Part shown: positions 16,520 through 24,393 of the stretch, in pieces | Layout of the letters: every line of letters starts with the position of its first letter | How positions within the stretch are numbered: position 1 is the first letter of the stretch | Source: JAHDDW01 sp964648795 | Lineage (GTDB): Bacteria; Actinomycetota; Acidimicrobiia; Acidimicrobiales; SZUA-35 | Reading direction: 5' to 3' | Length of the DNA: 64,000 nucleotides | Assembly: GCA_964648795.1 (NCBI GenBank) | Contig: CAZYMB010000003.1 | Coordinates: 1-64,000 of the forward strand | Notes under the pieces: generated by a model | What the model saw: the letters and a program-made list of their open reading frames with translations, nothing else | Database searches by the model: none | Told to the model about the DNA's origin: nothing | Made by a program: the position numbers and the translations under genes

Positions 16520-18235
16520 CTACAGGTACTGTCCTGTTGCTACTTGCTCGATTGAACGTCCGCCCGCTTTATCACCCTTATCGCCACCAATTAGAGTTCG
16601 GACATACACAATGCGCTCACCCTTCTTACCGGAGATCTTGGCCCAATCGTCAGGGTTCGTAGTATTCGGTAGGTCTTCGTGCTCTTTGTACTCTTGGGTT
16701 ACTGACTCAAGAAGGTCCTCGGACTTGATGCCCCGCTCACCCTCATCTAAGTAACGCTTGATCGCTAGCTTCTTGGCTCGACGAACGATATTTTCTATCA
16801 TTGCACCAGATGAGAAGTCCTTGAAGTGCAATATTTCCTTGTCACCATTCTGATAGGTGACTTCAAGGAAACGTGTGTCATCATCCATGCGATACATAAA
16901 GTCGACCGCAGAATCGATCATTCTCGGAATAGCGGCATCAGCACTTCCCGCCTTAGCCACTTCTGATTCGTGAATCGGCAGTTTGGCTGTCAGGTATGCG
17001 GCAAAGATAGCCTTAGCCCCTTCAGGCTCTGGACGTTCAATCTTGATCTTGACATCTAGTCGACCTGGACGAAGAATTGCAGGGTCAATTAGATCCTCAC
17101 GGTTGGAAGCTCCAATGACGATCACATTTTTCAATGCTTCAACGCCGTCGATCTCAGCTAGCAACTGCGGAACTACCGTTGACTCCATGTCAGAGCTAAC
17201 GCCGGTTCCTCTAGTTCTAAATAGTGATTCCATTTCGTCGAAGAAGATAATTACTGGGTAACCCTCAGCTGACTTTTCTCGAGCTCGCTGAAAGATCAGG
17301 CGGATCTGTCGTTCGGTTTCACCGACATACTTGTTCAGCAACTCTGGACCCTTAATGTTTAAGAAGAAGCTTCGCGATGGCGCACCTGGCGCAGCTGTTG
17401 GATTGTTGGCTTCGACTTTTCTGGCCAATGAGTTTGCAACTGCCTTAGCTATAAGAGTCTTACCGCAACCCGGGGGCCCGTACAGCAAGATACCTTTCGG
17501 TGCAGGCAAATCGTGTTCTGCAAAAAGGTCAGCGTGCAGGAAAGGAAGTTCTACTGCATCCATTATGGTTTCGATTTGATCACCCAAGCCACCAATGTCT
17601 TCATAGGCTACATCTGGAACTTCTTCCAGCACAAGGTCTTCTACTTCGGACTTGTGGAGTTTCTCGACAAGCACCGATGACCTTAAGTCCATTAGCATCG
17701 AATCGCCAGCTCGGAAGCCTGCTTCCCGAACCTGGTCAGATACTACGACAACACGTTCGTCATCGCCTCGAGCAACAATCATCGCTCGACGTCCTTCGTC
17801 TAGTACCTCTTTGACCGACACGATCTCACCAGCTACCTCTGGATCACGGACGAGGATAATATTGAGAGCTTCATTTAGAACAACTTCGGCCCCCGCAACT
17901 AAGGTGTCTTCTGCAATGTCGGGGTGAACTTGCACTCGAATTTTTCGACCACCTGAGAAAATGTCTACGGTGTCGTCATCGTTGACTTCTAACAGCGTCC
18001 CGTAAGCGCTCGGAGGTTGAGTCAGTTTCTCAACTTCTTCGCGAAGCGTTGCAATATGTTCGCGCGCTTCAGAGAGTGTGTAGGTGAGCTTTTCGTTTTG
18101 GCTGATGGCCTGAGCAAGTTGGCCTCGTGTGTCTAAGAGGCGTTCTTCGATTGCGGCTATTGCGTTGACTGAGTCGGTTTGGGCAGGATTGGATTCGCCG
18201 GTACCTCTATTTAGGTCTTCATTATCCTGACTGAT
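16520..18235 (-). CDS. arc: Proteasome-activating AAA ATPase ARC/Mpa, probable ATC start
   Basis: ARC/Mpa is the hexameric unfoldase that recruits pupylated proteins and feeds them to the 20S core. Reading from the ATC at 18233-18235 gives 571 residues: a coiled coil (about 23-65) that would bind Pup, the OB domains (about 68-200, including GTLLEVNDDDTVDIFSGGRK), Walker A GPPGCGKT (253-260), Walker B FFDEMES (331-337), and a C-terminal GQYL, the HbYX-type motif that docks in the proteasome. The frame is open from the TAG at 18242-18244 and has no ATG, GTG or TTG before GTG 17935, which lies inside the first OB domain. The only well-placed initiation signal is the AGGAGGT before ATC. A sequencing error is the alternative. 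Confidence 0.93.
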   Translation of the reverse strand: MSQDNEDLNRGTGESNPAQTDSVNAIAAIEERLLDTRGQLAQAISQNEKLTYTLSEAREHIATLREEVEKLTQPPSAYGTLLEVNDDDTVDIFSGGRKIRVQVHPDIAEDTLVAGAEVVLNEALNIILVRDPEVAGEIVSVKEVLDEGRRAMIVARGDDERVVVVSDQVREAGFRAGDSMLMDLRSSVLVEKLHKSEVEDLVLEEVPDVAYEDIGGLGDQIETIMDAVELPFLHADLFAEHDLPAPKGILLYGPPGCGKTLIAKAVANSLARKVEANNPTAAPGAPSRSFFLNIKGPELLNKYVGETERQIRLIFQRAREKSAEGYPVIIFFDEMESLFRTRGTGVSSDMESTVVPQLLAEIDGVEALKNVIVIGASNREDLIDPAILRPGRLDVKIKIERPEPEGAKAIFAAYLTAKLPIHESEVAKAGSADAAIPRMIDSAVDFMYRMDDDTRFLEVTYQNGDKEILHFKDFSSGAMIENIVRRAKKLAIKRYLDEGERGIKSEDLLESVTQEYKEHEDLPNTTNPDDWAKISGKKGERIVYVRTLIGGDKGDKAGGRSIEQVATGQYL

Positions 18236-18425
18236 AGCGAGCTACCTCCTACTAGGGCCGTAAGACTACTTTCGGCCAAATCTTCATTTTTTCAACCCGT
18301 GGGGGCTACTTTAGTCAAATCAGGCTCCCTACTGGTGTGATTGAGAGATTAATTAGCCTGCTGGGGCCATACATATACTTGGAACTTATGGCTTTGTCGA
18401 TAGCCTGAAATAGCTCATCTACTCA
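18236..18425. promoter_or_regulatory. Divergent promoter region between arc and the diguanylate cyclase
   Basis: About 190 bp separate the two divergent genes, one of the longest gene-free stretches in the window. It must hold the promoter for the proteasome block on the minus strand and for the plus-strand cyclase. I see no convincing inverted repeat or consensus promoter beyond the arc Shine-Dalgarno. Confidence 0.5.
18244..18250 (-). promoter_or_regulatory. Shine-Dalgarno AGGAGGT for arc
   Basis: A perfect Shine-Dalgarno on the minus strand, with 8 nt between it and the ATC codon at 18233-18235. It decides the start of arc because no standard start codon lies at a suitable distance. The only nearby ATG (18222-18220) is in another frame and stops after three codons. 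Confidence 0.7.
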
Positions 18426-19874
18426 GTGAGTTATATGCATACTTGGTTAAATCGGCGAGAACAATCACGAATAACAGCGGCAGGGTGCTTTTTGGTGCTC
18501 GCTATTGTGTTGGCCTTCTCAACCGCTGAGCTTGAGCAAACTCTCCCAGCTTGGCTTCTAGCCGGTGCCTCAGCAGCGTTTGCCCTATCAGCTTTAACAA
18601 GCCCGGCCACCACCACTAGCCGTCTAGGTCAGTTCACAACTGCCCTAAGTTTCGTATTTATAATTGTTGCCGCTGTCTGGTTTGGTGAAGTCGACCTCAC
18701 CTCAGAAAGCTTCAGCCAGATCACAATTACAGTTGGCTTTGCTGCGCCCGCTATTTGGGCAGCAAAAACTTTCGGGTTTGGGGCGGCAACGTTTACCGCT
18801 GCAGCACTCGGCGCCGCTACGCTGTTCGGCGAAGAACTAGGACTACATGAGTTTGAAACATCTAACGTTGCGTTCAGCGCTTTAGCAGCCGCCTTACTTG
18901 GCGAAGCAAGCGCCCCTCGAGCAACACGAGAGAACCCGGCATACCTCGACAATCTAAAAAGACTCGACCATGTCATGGTAAATTTCGAACGACCAGAAGA
19001 TATCAACCACGCAGCCAAGCAGATCGTCGAGTCAACTCAAAAACTTTTCGGTTCTGACTTTGTCACCGTTGTATTAAGAAGCCCAGAAGGCGAACTGGTA
19101 AGCGCTACTTCCAATAGTTCTGACATCTACAACAGCGAAAACATCGACACAAAGATAGCCAAGCACCTAACTTCGGCTATCGGCGGCACGGAGCCAAAGA
19201 TTGTTTCGGTAAATCATCAGAACCTCCTAGTGTCTCCAATTCGTGCAAACGATTTGCCAGCTGGAGCTGTCGTCTGCGATCTCCCAACAGAGGTTGATAC
19301 GGATTACACGGTCTCATTAACAAAGGTCTATCGAACACAACTCAGCTCTGCAATAGAGCACCTCTACGTTTTTGATGAGCTAGAGAAAGCTACGAGAACC
19401 GATGAGTTGACTGGCATCGGCAACCGAAAGCACGCTAACAAACTCCTAGAATCGTTAAACTCAGGCGATGCCCTGATCTTGTTAGATTTAGATGGCTTCA
19501 AAGAAGTGAATGACACTCTGGGCCACACCGCCGGGGATCAAGTACTTCTAGAGCTGGGCGACCATCTAACTGACTGCTTACGTGACTCTGACACCTCGGC
19601 TCGACTTGGCGGAGACGAGTTTATGGTTGTAGCTAAACGAGCCTTCGCTGACCCAGAGGCTGTTGCAGAAAGAATTCTCCATGGCTGGGACACCCCTGAG
19701 CGATCAACAACTTTAAGTGCGGGCGTAGCCCTACATGATGCCGAGGCAACCGCACAAATAACCTATGACCGTGCTGACCAAGCTCTATATTCAGCGAAAG
19801 AAGCAGGCAAAAACCAGTCGAAGCTTTGGGACTCTAGCCGGACTATTGAGGAAGAGCCTGAAGCCGAGCAGTAG
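18426..19874 (+). CDS. Membrane diguanylate cyclase with GAF-like and GGDEF domains
   Basis: This protein would make cyclic di-GMP. Residues 15-165 contain four to five hydrophobic segments, residues 185-315 look like a GAF domain, and residues 325-470 are GGDEF with the active site intact (GGDEF at 395-399). The inhibitory I-site RxxD is present as RDSD (386-389), five residues before GGDEF, so product feedback is expected. TDELTGIGNR and LDLDGFKEVND are canonical. The start is GTG at 18426 or ATG at 18435; no Shine-Dalgarno is visible. The 3' end overlaps the convergent ftsR gene by 32 bp. Confidence 0.9.
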   Translation: MSYMHTWLNRREQSRITAAGCFLVLAIVLAFSTAELEQTLPAWLLAGASAAFALSALTSPATTTSRLGQFTTALSFVFIIVAAVWFGEVDLTSESFSQITITVGFAAPAIWAAKTFGFGAATFTAAALGAATLFGEELGLHEFETSNVAFSALAAALLGEASAPRATRENPAYLDNLKRLDHVMVNFERPEDINHAAKQIVESTQKLFGSDFVTVVLRSPEGELVSATSNSSDIYNSENIDTKIAKHLTSAIGGTEPKIVSVNHQNLLVSPIRANDLPAGAVVCDLPTEVDTDYTVSLTKVYRTQLSSAIEHLYVFDELEKATRTDELTGIGNRKHANKLLESLNSGDALILLDLDGFKEVNDTLGHTAGDQVLLELGDHLTDCLRDSDTSARLGGDEFMVVAKRAFADPEAVAERILHGWDTPERSTTLSAGVALHDAEATAQITYDRADQALYSAKEAGKNQSKLWDSSRTIEEEPEAEQ

Positions 19875-20313
19875 CTTTTAGGTCTTGCTCCACAGGGTCC
19901 GCTAACTCGACGATCTTGGCATCAACTTTGTCGTGCACGTTCTTAACTGTCATAACGGTGAACATGCCGAGCTGACCGGCATCAACAGCAGAGACAAGTT
20001 GTTCTCTGTCATAAACGAAAACTTCTTCGCCTTCGATGATTAAGTTTGCGTCTTTGACATCTGACCCGAAGCCGGTGACATTACGGAAGACGTCTCTAAC
20101 TTTTTCTAACTTGATTCCGGCGTCCAGCAGTTCTTTGACGACTTTGAGTCTCAACAAATCTTCATAACTGTATTGACGGCGACTACCAGAACCCTCAGCT
20201 TTAATCGATGGGCTAACAAGTTCGGTTCTCGCCCAGTAGTCGAGTTGGCGGTAAGTGATCCCAACAATGCCTGCTGCTTTCTTGCCGCTGTAAGTTGTGT
20301 CCGAGTTTGACAT
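19843..20313 (-). CDS. ftsR: MerR-family regulator, FtsR-like
   Basis: The winged-helix MerR DNA-binding domain spans about residues 9-75 (GIVGITYRQLDYWARTELV, RRQYSYEDLLRLKVV), followed by a short effector region without metal-binding Cys. The position next to a BFN nuclease, a GarA-like FHA protein and gcvH matches the mycobacterial and corynebacterial block where this MerR protein acts as FtsR, an activator of ftsZ. The symbol is given from context and similarity; regulation of ftsZ here is inferred. Confidence 0.82.
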   Translation of the reverse strand: MSNSDTTYSGKKAAGIVGITYRQLDYWARTELVSPSIKAEGSGSRRQYSYEDLLRLKVVKELLDAGIKLEKVRDVFRNVTGFGSDVKDANLIIEGEEVFVYDREQLVSAVDAGQLGMFTVMTVKNVHDKVDAKIVELADPVEQDLKATARLQALPQ

Positions 20314-20321
20314 TAGCTCCG

Positions 20322-20331
20322 ATTTCGAAAT
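20322..20331. promoter_or_regulatory. 10-bp palindrome ATTTCGAAAT upstream of ftsR
   Basis: Perfect palindrome 8 nt upstream of the ftsR start codon. It could be an autoregulatory site of a dimeric regulator, but it is short and A/T-rich. Confidence 0.3.
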
Positions 20332-20388
20332 AGGTTGTCGTCCCGCACCTGTTAAAGGTTACAGATTCGAACGCAAAGTTCAAACCGT

Positions 20389-20877
20389 CTATGAGAAGTC
20401 TTCTGGTGTTGCTGTGTCCAAAAATTCTCGAAGCTCTTCGATCATCTCTTCATCTTGAGTTACCTCTTCGGCATCCGGTTCAACTACTCCGGCTTCGCTA
20501 ACTACAGCTTCGTCACATAGAATCGGGCACTTCGCTCTAACTGCTAATGCAACAGCGTCTGAGGTACGTGCAGAGAACTCGTGGGTTTCTTCGCCAACTT
20601 GCACATAGAGGTTCGCATAGAAAGTGCCTTGCACCAACTTAACTATTTCCATACGCTCCACTGATGCACCTAGACCTTCTAGGACTTCGACGAATAAATC
20701 GTGAGTCATTGGTCGAGCTATCTTTTGTCCGGTGACTGCTAAGTCGATTGCGTGCGCCTCGGGACCACCAATAAATATTGGCACGACCCGTTTTTCTCCT
20801 TCTAGCTCCCGCAAGATTAGCACGGGCGAGTTTGTCGGCATCTGAATTCGGACTCCAACCAATTCCATTTCGATCAT
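20389..20877 (-). CDS. Bifunctional nuclease domain protein (DUF151)
   Basis: The first 130 residues are a clear BFN/DUF151 domain: MELVGVRIQMPTNSPVLILRE, FIGGPEAHAIDLAVTGQK, RPMTHDLFVEVLEGLGA and SARTSDAVALAVRAKCPI (each cited as a landmark). A 35-residue acidic tail follows. Related proteins have been reported to have DNase and RNase activity. The neighbours ftsR, garA and gcvH form a conserved actinobacterial block. Confidence 0.92.
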   Translation of the reverse strand: MIEMELVGVRIQMPTNSPVLILRELEGEKRVVPIFIGGPEAHAIDLAVTGQKIARPMTHDLFVEVLEGLGASVERMEIVKLVQGTFYANLYVQVGEETHEFSARTSDAVALAVRAKCPILCDEAVVSEAGVVEPDAEEVTQDEEMIEELREFLDTATPEDFS

Positions 20878-20889
20878 TGTTTTGTCCTT

Positions 20890-21360
20890 TTAGTCTTCGG
20901 CGATGTTGTAGTACACGAGTTTGAAACGCCCTACCTGAAGTTCATCTTCGTCGTTCAAAGTCACCGACTCAGTTAGGTTCTTGTTGACATAGGTGCCGTT
21001 CATACTCCCAAGATCAGAAACCAGATAACCAGATTCAGCTGGTTCGACCTTGGCATGCTCTCGAGACACGGTGATGTCGTCCAAGAAGACATCACTCTCT
21101 GGGTCTCTTCCTATTGAAACAACATCATCTGCCAATGCAATTCGAGTACCCTTCTTGGGGCCGTGATTCACAATCAGGACTGCCTTAGAACCTTCTGGAA
21201 GATCGTTTAGTTCAGGGACAGAGACCTCCGACTCGAGCTCGATGATTTCGTAGGTCGCCGTTACTTCCCCACCGTCAGAGGAAAACAATTCAGCTCCACA
21301 GGAAGAACAAAAATTAGCGTCAACAGGATTTTCATAACCACACGACTGACACTCGCTCAT
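20890..21360 (-). CDS. garA: GarA-like FHA protein with N-terminal zinc ribbon
   Basis: In mycobacteria, GarA binds 2-oxoglutarate-metabolising enzymes and is switched off by PknB/PknG phosphorylation at an ETTS motif. Here the FHA domain (about 75-150) is clear, with IGRDPESDVFLDD, SREHA and GSMNGTYVN. The motif equivalent to ETTS is EVTATY at 32-37, so Thr34 and Thr36 are candidate phosphosites. Unlike mycobacterial GarA, residues 4-21 form a CxxC...CxxC zinc ribbon. The gene overlaps gcvH by 4 bp. Confidence 0.85.
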   Translation of the reverse strand: MSECQSCGYENPVDANFCSSCGAELFSSDGGEVTATYEIIELESEVSVPELNDLPEGSKAVLIVNHGPKKGTRIALADDVVSIGRDPESDVFLDDITVSREHAKVEPAESGYLVSDLGSMNGTYVNKNLTESVTLNDEDELQVGRFKLVYYNIAED

Positions 21361-21746
21361 AAATTAGCTCCAGTTAAATCAAGATAAGCTTCGGCTGTCA
21401 TTAGAGCCGCTAGCTCTTGCGAATCCGTAATCCTAATCGTGAATAGCCAACCTTCGCCATATGGATCAGAATTCAGTTTGCCTGGGCTAGCCGCAATTTC
21501 TGGATTGACCGTCTCAACTAGCCCACTCACGGGGCTATGAATGTCCGATACAGACTTAGTGGATTCGACTTCAGCTACTTGATCAGACGCTACTACGCCC
21601 ATGCCGACCTCAGGCAAACCTATATATACCACTTCGCCCAAAGCATTTTGGGCAAATTCGGTTACACCGACCGTGACAACCTCGGAGCTGGTCTTACGAA
21701 CCCACTCATGATCTTTAGAATAAAGCAAGTCCTCAGGAGCATCCAT
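21357..21746 (-). CDS. gcvH: Glycine cleavage system H protein
   Basis: GcvH carries the lipoyl arm of the glycine cleavage complex. The lipoylated Lys64 lies in ESTKSVSDI, and YSKDHEWV, GVTEFAQNALGEVVYIGLP and the C-terminal PYGEGWL are characteristic. The 129-residue length is normal. The stop overlaps the start of the GarA-like gene (ATGA), a coupling that fits the known link between GarA and central carbon/nitrogen enzymes. Confidence 0.97.
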   Translation of the reverse strand: MDAPEDLLYSKDHEWVRKTSSEVVTVGVTEFAQNALGEVVYIGLPEVGMGVVASDQVAEVESTKSVSDIHSPVSGLVETVNPEIAASPGKLNSDPYGEGWLFTIRITDSQELAALMTAEAYLDLTGANL

Positions 21747-21791
21747 TCACATAAATCTAGTCGACCAGCGCTACCCAATGCCAGCCCCTTA

Positions 21792-22297
21792 CTACATTTC
21801 TGAACTGGTGCTCGAATAGTCAGCAATCACGGACCAGTATCCATAGGCCAAACCAGGGATTATCAATACCCAGGCACCAACGCTAAGAACGGGCGCATAG
21901 AAGACATCTGTCGACCCTCCGAGAAACATCGGGTAGGCAAAGAATAAGAAGAAGGCGCCTGTCTTACCAGCCCAAGAAACTTTTAGGACTTTCTTGTACT
22001 TAAGCCACGCTGCTGCCGCTATAGCAATCACCATTATCTCACGAACCAACGTTAGGAGCACAATCGGCCATGGGACATCACCAAAAAATGCAACCAATGG
22101 TACAGCAACAAGAAATAACAGGCGGTCAGTGACTGGATCAAAGATCATTCCGAATCTAGTTGTCTGGTCAAGTTTTCTGGCTAGATAGCCGTCGACCCAA
22201 TCCGTTGCGCCTAACGCTGCAAGCAACCATGATGCTTCGATCACTCTGTCTTGTGAGACCAGCAACCAAACAAAGATTGGAATACAAATAGCTCGCA
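21792..22297 (-). CDS. pgsA: CDP-alcohol phosphatidyltransferase, PgsA-like (5' end lost in gap)
   Basis: The C-terminal 167 residues remain. The catalytic CDP-alcohol phosphatidyltransferase signature DWVDGYLARKLDQTTRFG...DPVTD is complete (D-x2-DG-x2-AR-x8-G-x3-D-x3-D), followed by several membrane helices. It would make phosphatidylglycerophosphate or a related phospholipid at the membrane. The frame is open into the N gap and reads as one fusion with the DUF2079 protein, but that is an artefact of the fixed gap length. The substrate cannot be decided from this fragment. Confidence 0.88.
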
Positions 22298-22397
22298 NNN
22301 NNNNNNNNNNNNNNNNNNNNNNNNNNNNNNNNNNNNNNNNNNNNNNNNNNNNNNNNNNNNNNNNNNNNNNNNNNNNNNNNNNNNNNNNNNNNNNNNN
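22298..22397. other. Assembly gap (100 N) hiding a gene boundary
   Basis: Exactly 100 N. The 3' part of a DUF2079 gene enters it and the 3' part of a pgsA-like gene leaves it. The missing sequence must contain the stop of one and the start of the other, and probably much more than 100 bp. Confidence 0.97.
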
Positions 22398-23591
22398 ACC
22401 GGCGACGCTGGATGCTACAGATGAAGAGACCCTGAGATTGTCGCCATCATCCAACTCGGCGACTGCGGCGTCAACTGATAGTGCTGTATCATTCTGCGAA
22501 TCCAGCAGCCATGGTCTTTCATATGGGCTCAGTGGCGAAGCCGTTGTATAAATAACCACCGCTGCCAGCGCCATTGCACCAAGGAGACGAACATCTACAA
22601 AGACACTTGTTACGCCTAACTGGCCAAGTCTGCGAAGAGCGTACGCCGCAGCCACAGCAGAGAAGCCAATAATTATTGGTACCGGAGTTCCGAAACCTAC
22701 TAAGCCGTCGGCAACAAAATAGAGAATTGCTATCGGTGCAGCTGGAATCAAATACCTTGGGTACAGAAACGGCGTAAACAGGAACGGCACGAACAGTGGA
22801 ATGGCAAGATTAATATTGGATCTCCTGAACAAGTTCTCACCCCAGCTGAGTTCATCCACCCCAATAACAGGATGAAGAATTAGCAGTGCTCCGAGCGACC
22901 AAGCTGCTGCAATACCAATCGTGCGGATAGCAAGCTCAGGCTTGCCTTCTCTTAGTTGCACCACACCCCAGACCATAACGGCTAGTCCTAAATCGAAACG
23001 CAGAAGAACCAATCCAATGGCCATAAGCCAATACAAGAGTTTTCGGTTTTGAGCACTCGCTAATGCAAGCCCGACAATCATTGGAACAGCTAGTGTCTCG
23101 GGGTGGAAGTCGCTTAGCGCCAGTTCATGAACGAGCGGATGAAGACTGAATACAGCTATGAGGACTGCGACCGCCGACAAACGAAGCGAAACCACTTCGC
23201 GCCCTAGTCTCCATAGGGGCACGACAGTGATACCAAGGGCCACTGCCTGTACTAGAAGTAACAACCGAATCGGGTCAACTAGCCCTACAAGAAGAACCAA
23301 TGGGGCGAGGAGTACTGGCCCGAACAGCTCAGCCACCGAGCTTTCTGCACCTGAAATTGGAATCGATCCAAACTCAGATTGACGAAGATCGAGCAAGGCT
23401 TGTGCATAACGGCCTGCATTGGGGCCGAGTCGGCCGGACTCCAAGGAAACAATCGCTGTTCGAGCTAAGACCCCAATTAGCAGAACGCTTCCGAACAGCG
23501 GAACCCAGCGATCGGCGATGCCAGCCTCTAGGCGAGACTGAATCTTTACATACCGGCGACGCAGCGCTCTTATAACTTTGTCGAAGTCCAC
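22398..23591 (-). CDS. DUF2079 polytopic membrane protein (3' end lost in gap)
   Basis: About 398 residues remain with roughly nine hydrophobic segments. The SDFHPE motif (in ALSDFHPETLAVP, about residue 160) and the following LRFDLGLAV are diagnostic of DUF2079, a family related to GT-C type membrane glycosyltransferases. The start is GTG at 23591. The C-terminal, probably extracytoplasmic part is lost in the gap. Function is unknown; a role in cell-surface glycan modification is inferred from the fold family. Confidence 0.82.
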
Positions 23592-23616
23592 TAGCTAAAA
23601 ACGATACCGGCTTTAT

Positions 23617-24132
23617 CTAGCCATGGTCGTGACCGGCTGAATGTGCACTCCCATGCGCACTCTGAGCAGCTGCCACAGCTGAGTTTGCGGCACTGCCATT
23701 CTCGGCTTCCACTAGCCCCGCTCGTAACTCGACTAGCGAGGCTCTAATCTCGGTCGCTCCTATTACTTGAGTAGCACTATCTATTTGTTGGATTAGTCCG
23801 TCGACTTGGCGAATCTGTCTCCCAGGTTCAACCACGCCTGCCGAAATCTCTGCTTCTAAATCATGAAGTGCTTCAACATCAAACATTGACTTGTCGACCA
23901 CTGTTGTTTCGACTGGAACCGTTGACTCGCTCACAGCGTTTTGTTGTTCAACTCCAGCGCCTTGCTCTGTAGACTCAGTTTCTGATTGGGTGGCAGCCTC
24001 GCTCTGACTGACGATGCGTTGCTCATCGCTAGGGCCATTGAGAATCGCTAATCCGATAAGCACAACAACAGCTAGTAACGTGCCAACTACCAGACCATAA
24101 ATAACCGCTTTAAAATCGTTGCTTTCGCTCAT
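23617..24132 (-). CDS. Single-pass membrane protein with His-rich tail, unknown
   Basis: The 171-residue protein has one membrane helix near the N-terminus (about 9-31), a Ser/Thr/Gln/Glu-rich linker, a helical domain (about 85-145) and a His-rich end (AHGSAHSAGHDHG) that could bind metal. GAGG lies 5 nt before the ATG. I do not recognise the family. It is in line with the small zinc-ribbon gene and the PP2C gene upstream on the same strand. Confidence 0.65.
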   Translation of the reverse strand: MSESNDFKAVIYGLVVGTLLAVVVLIGLAILNGPSDEQRIVSQSEAATQSETESTEQGAGVEQQNAVSESTVPVETTVVDKSMFDVEALHDLEAEISAGVVEPGRQIRQVDGLIQQIDSATQVIGATEIRASLVELRAGLVEAENGSAANSAVAAAQSAHGSAHSAGHDHG

Positions 24133-24192
24133 GCCGCCTCTTGTTCCATTATGCCATACGAAACCAACGCTGACATGGCACCGAAGTAGCAG

Positions 24193-24393
24193 CTAGGTAA
24201 CTATTTGAATCAAGAAGTCGGTAAATCGCCATACCAAATAGCCGGCTAAAGCAACAATGACGATCCAGAAATGCCAAGGTATTGAGCTAGAGACAACAAC
24301 GGAATCGGCAGTGTCCAGAGAATTGCCACATTCACCACAATCTGAAACATCGGTTTCCATAACTTGGGTATCACAGGTATCACACCACGGCAC
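24193..24393 (-). CDS. Small zinc-ribbon membrane protein
   Basis: The 66 residues hold a CxxC...CxxC zinc ribbon (CDTC at 4-7, CGEC at 19-22) and one C-terminal membrane helix (about 40-62). The start is GTG, and its first base overlaps the last base of the PP2C stop codon, so it is very probably translated with that gene. Short proteins of this kind often anchor or sense for a partner. Function unknown. Confidence 0.72.
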   Translation of the reverse strand: MPWCDTCDTQVMETDVSDCGECGNSLDTADSVVVSSSIPWHFWIVIVALAGYLVWRFTDFLIQIVT

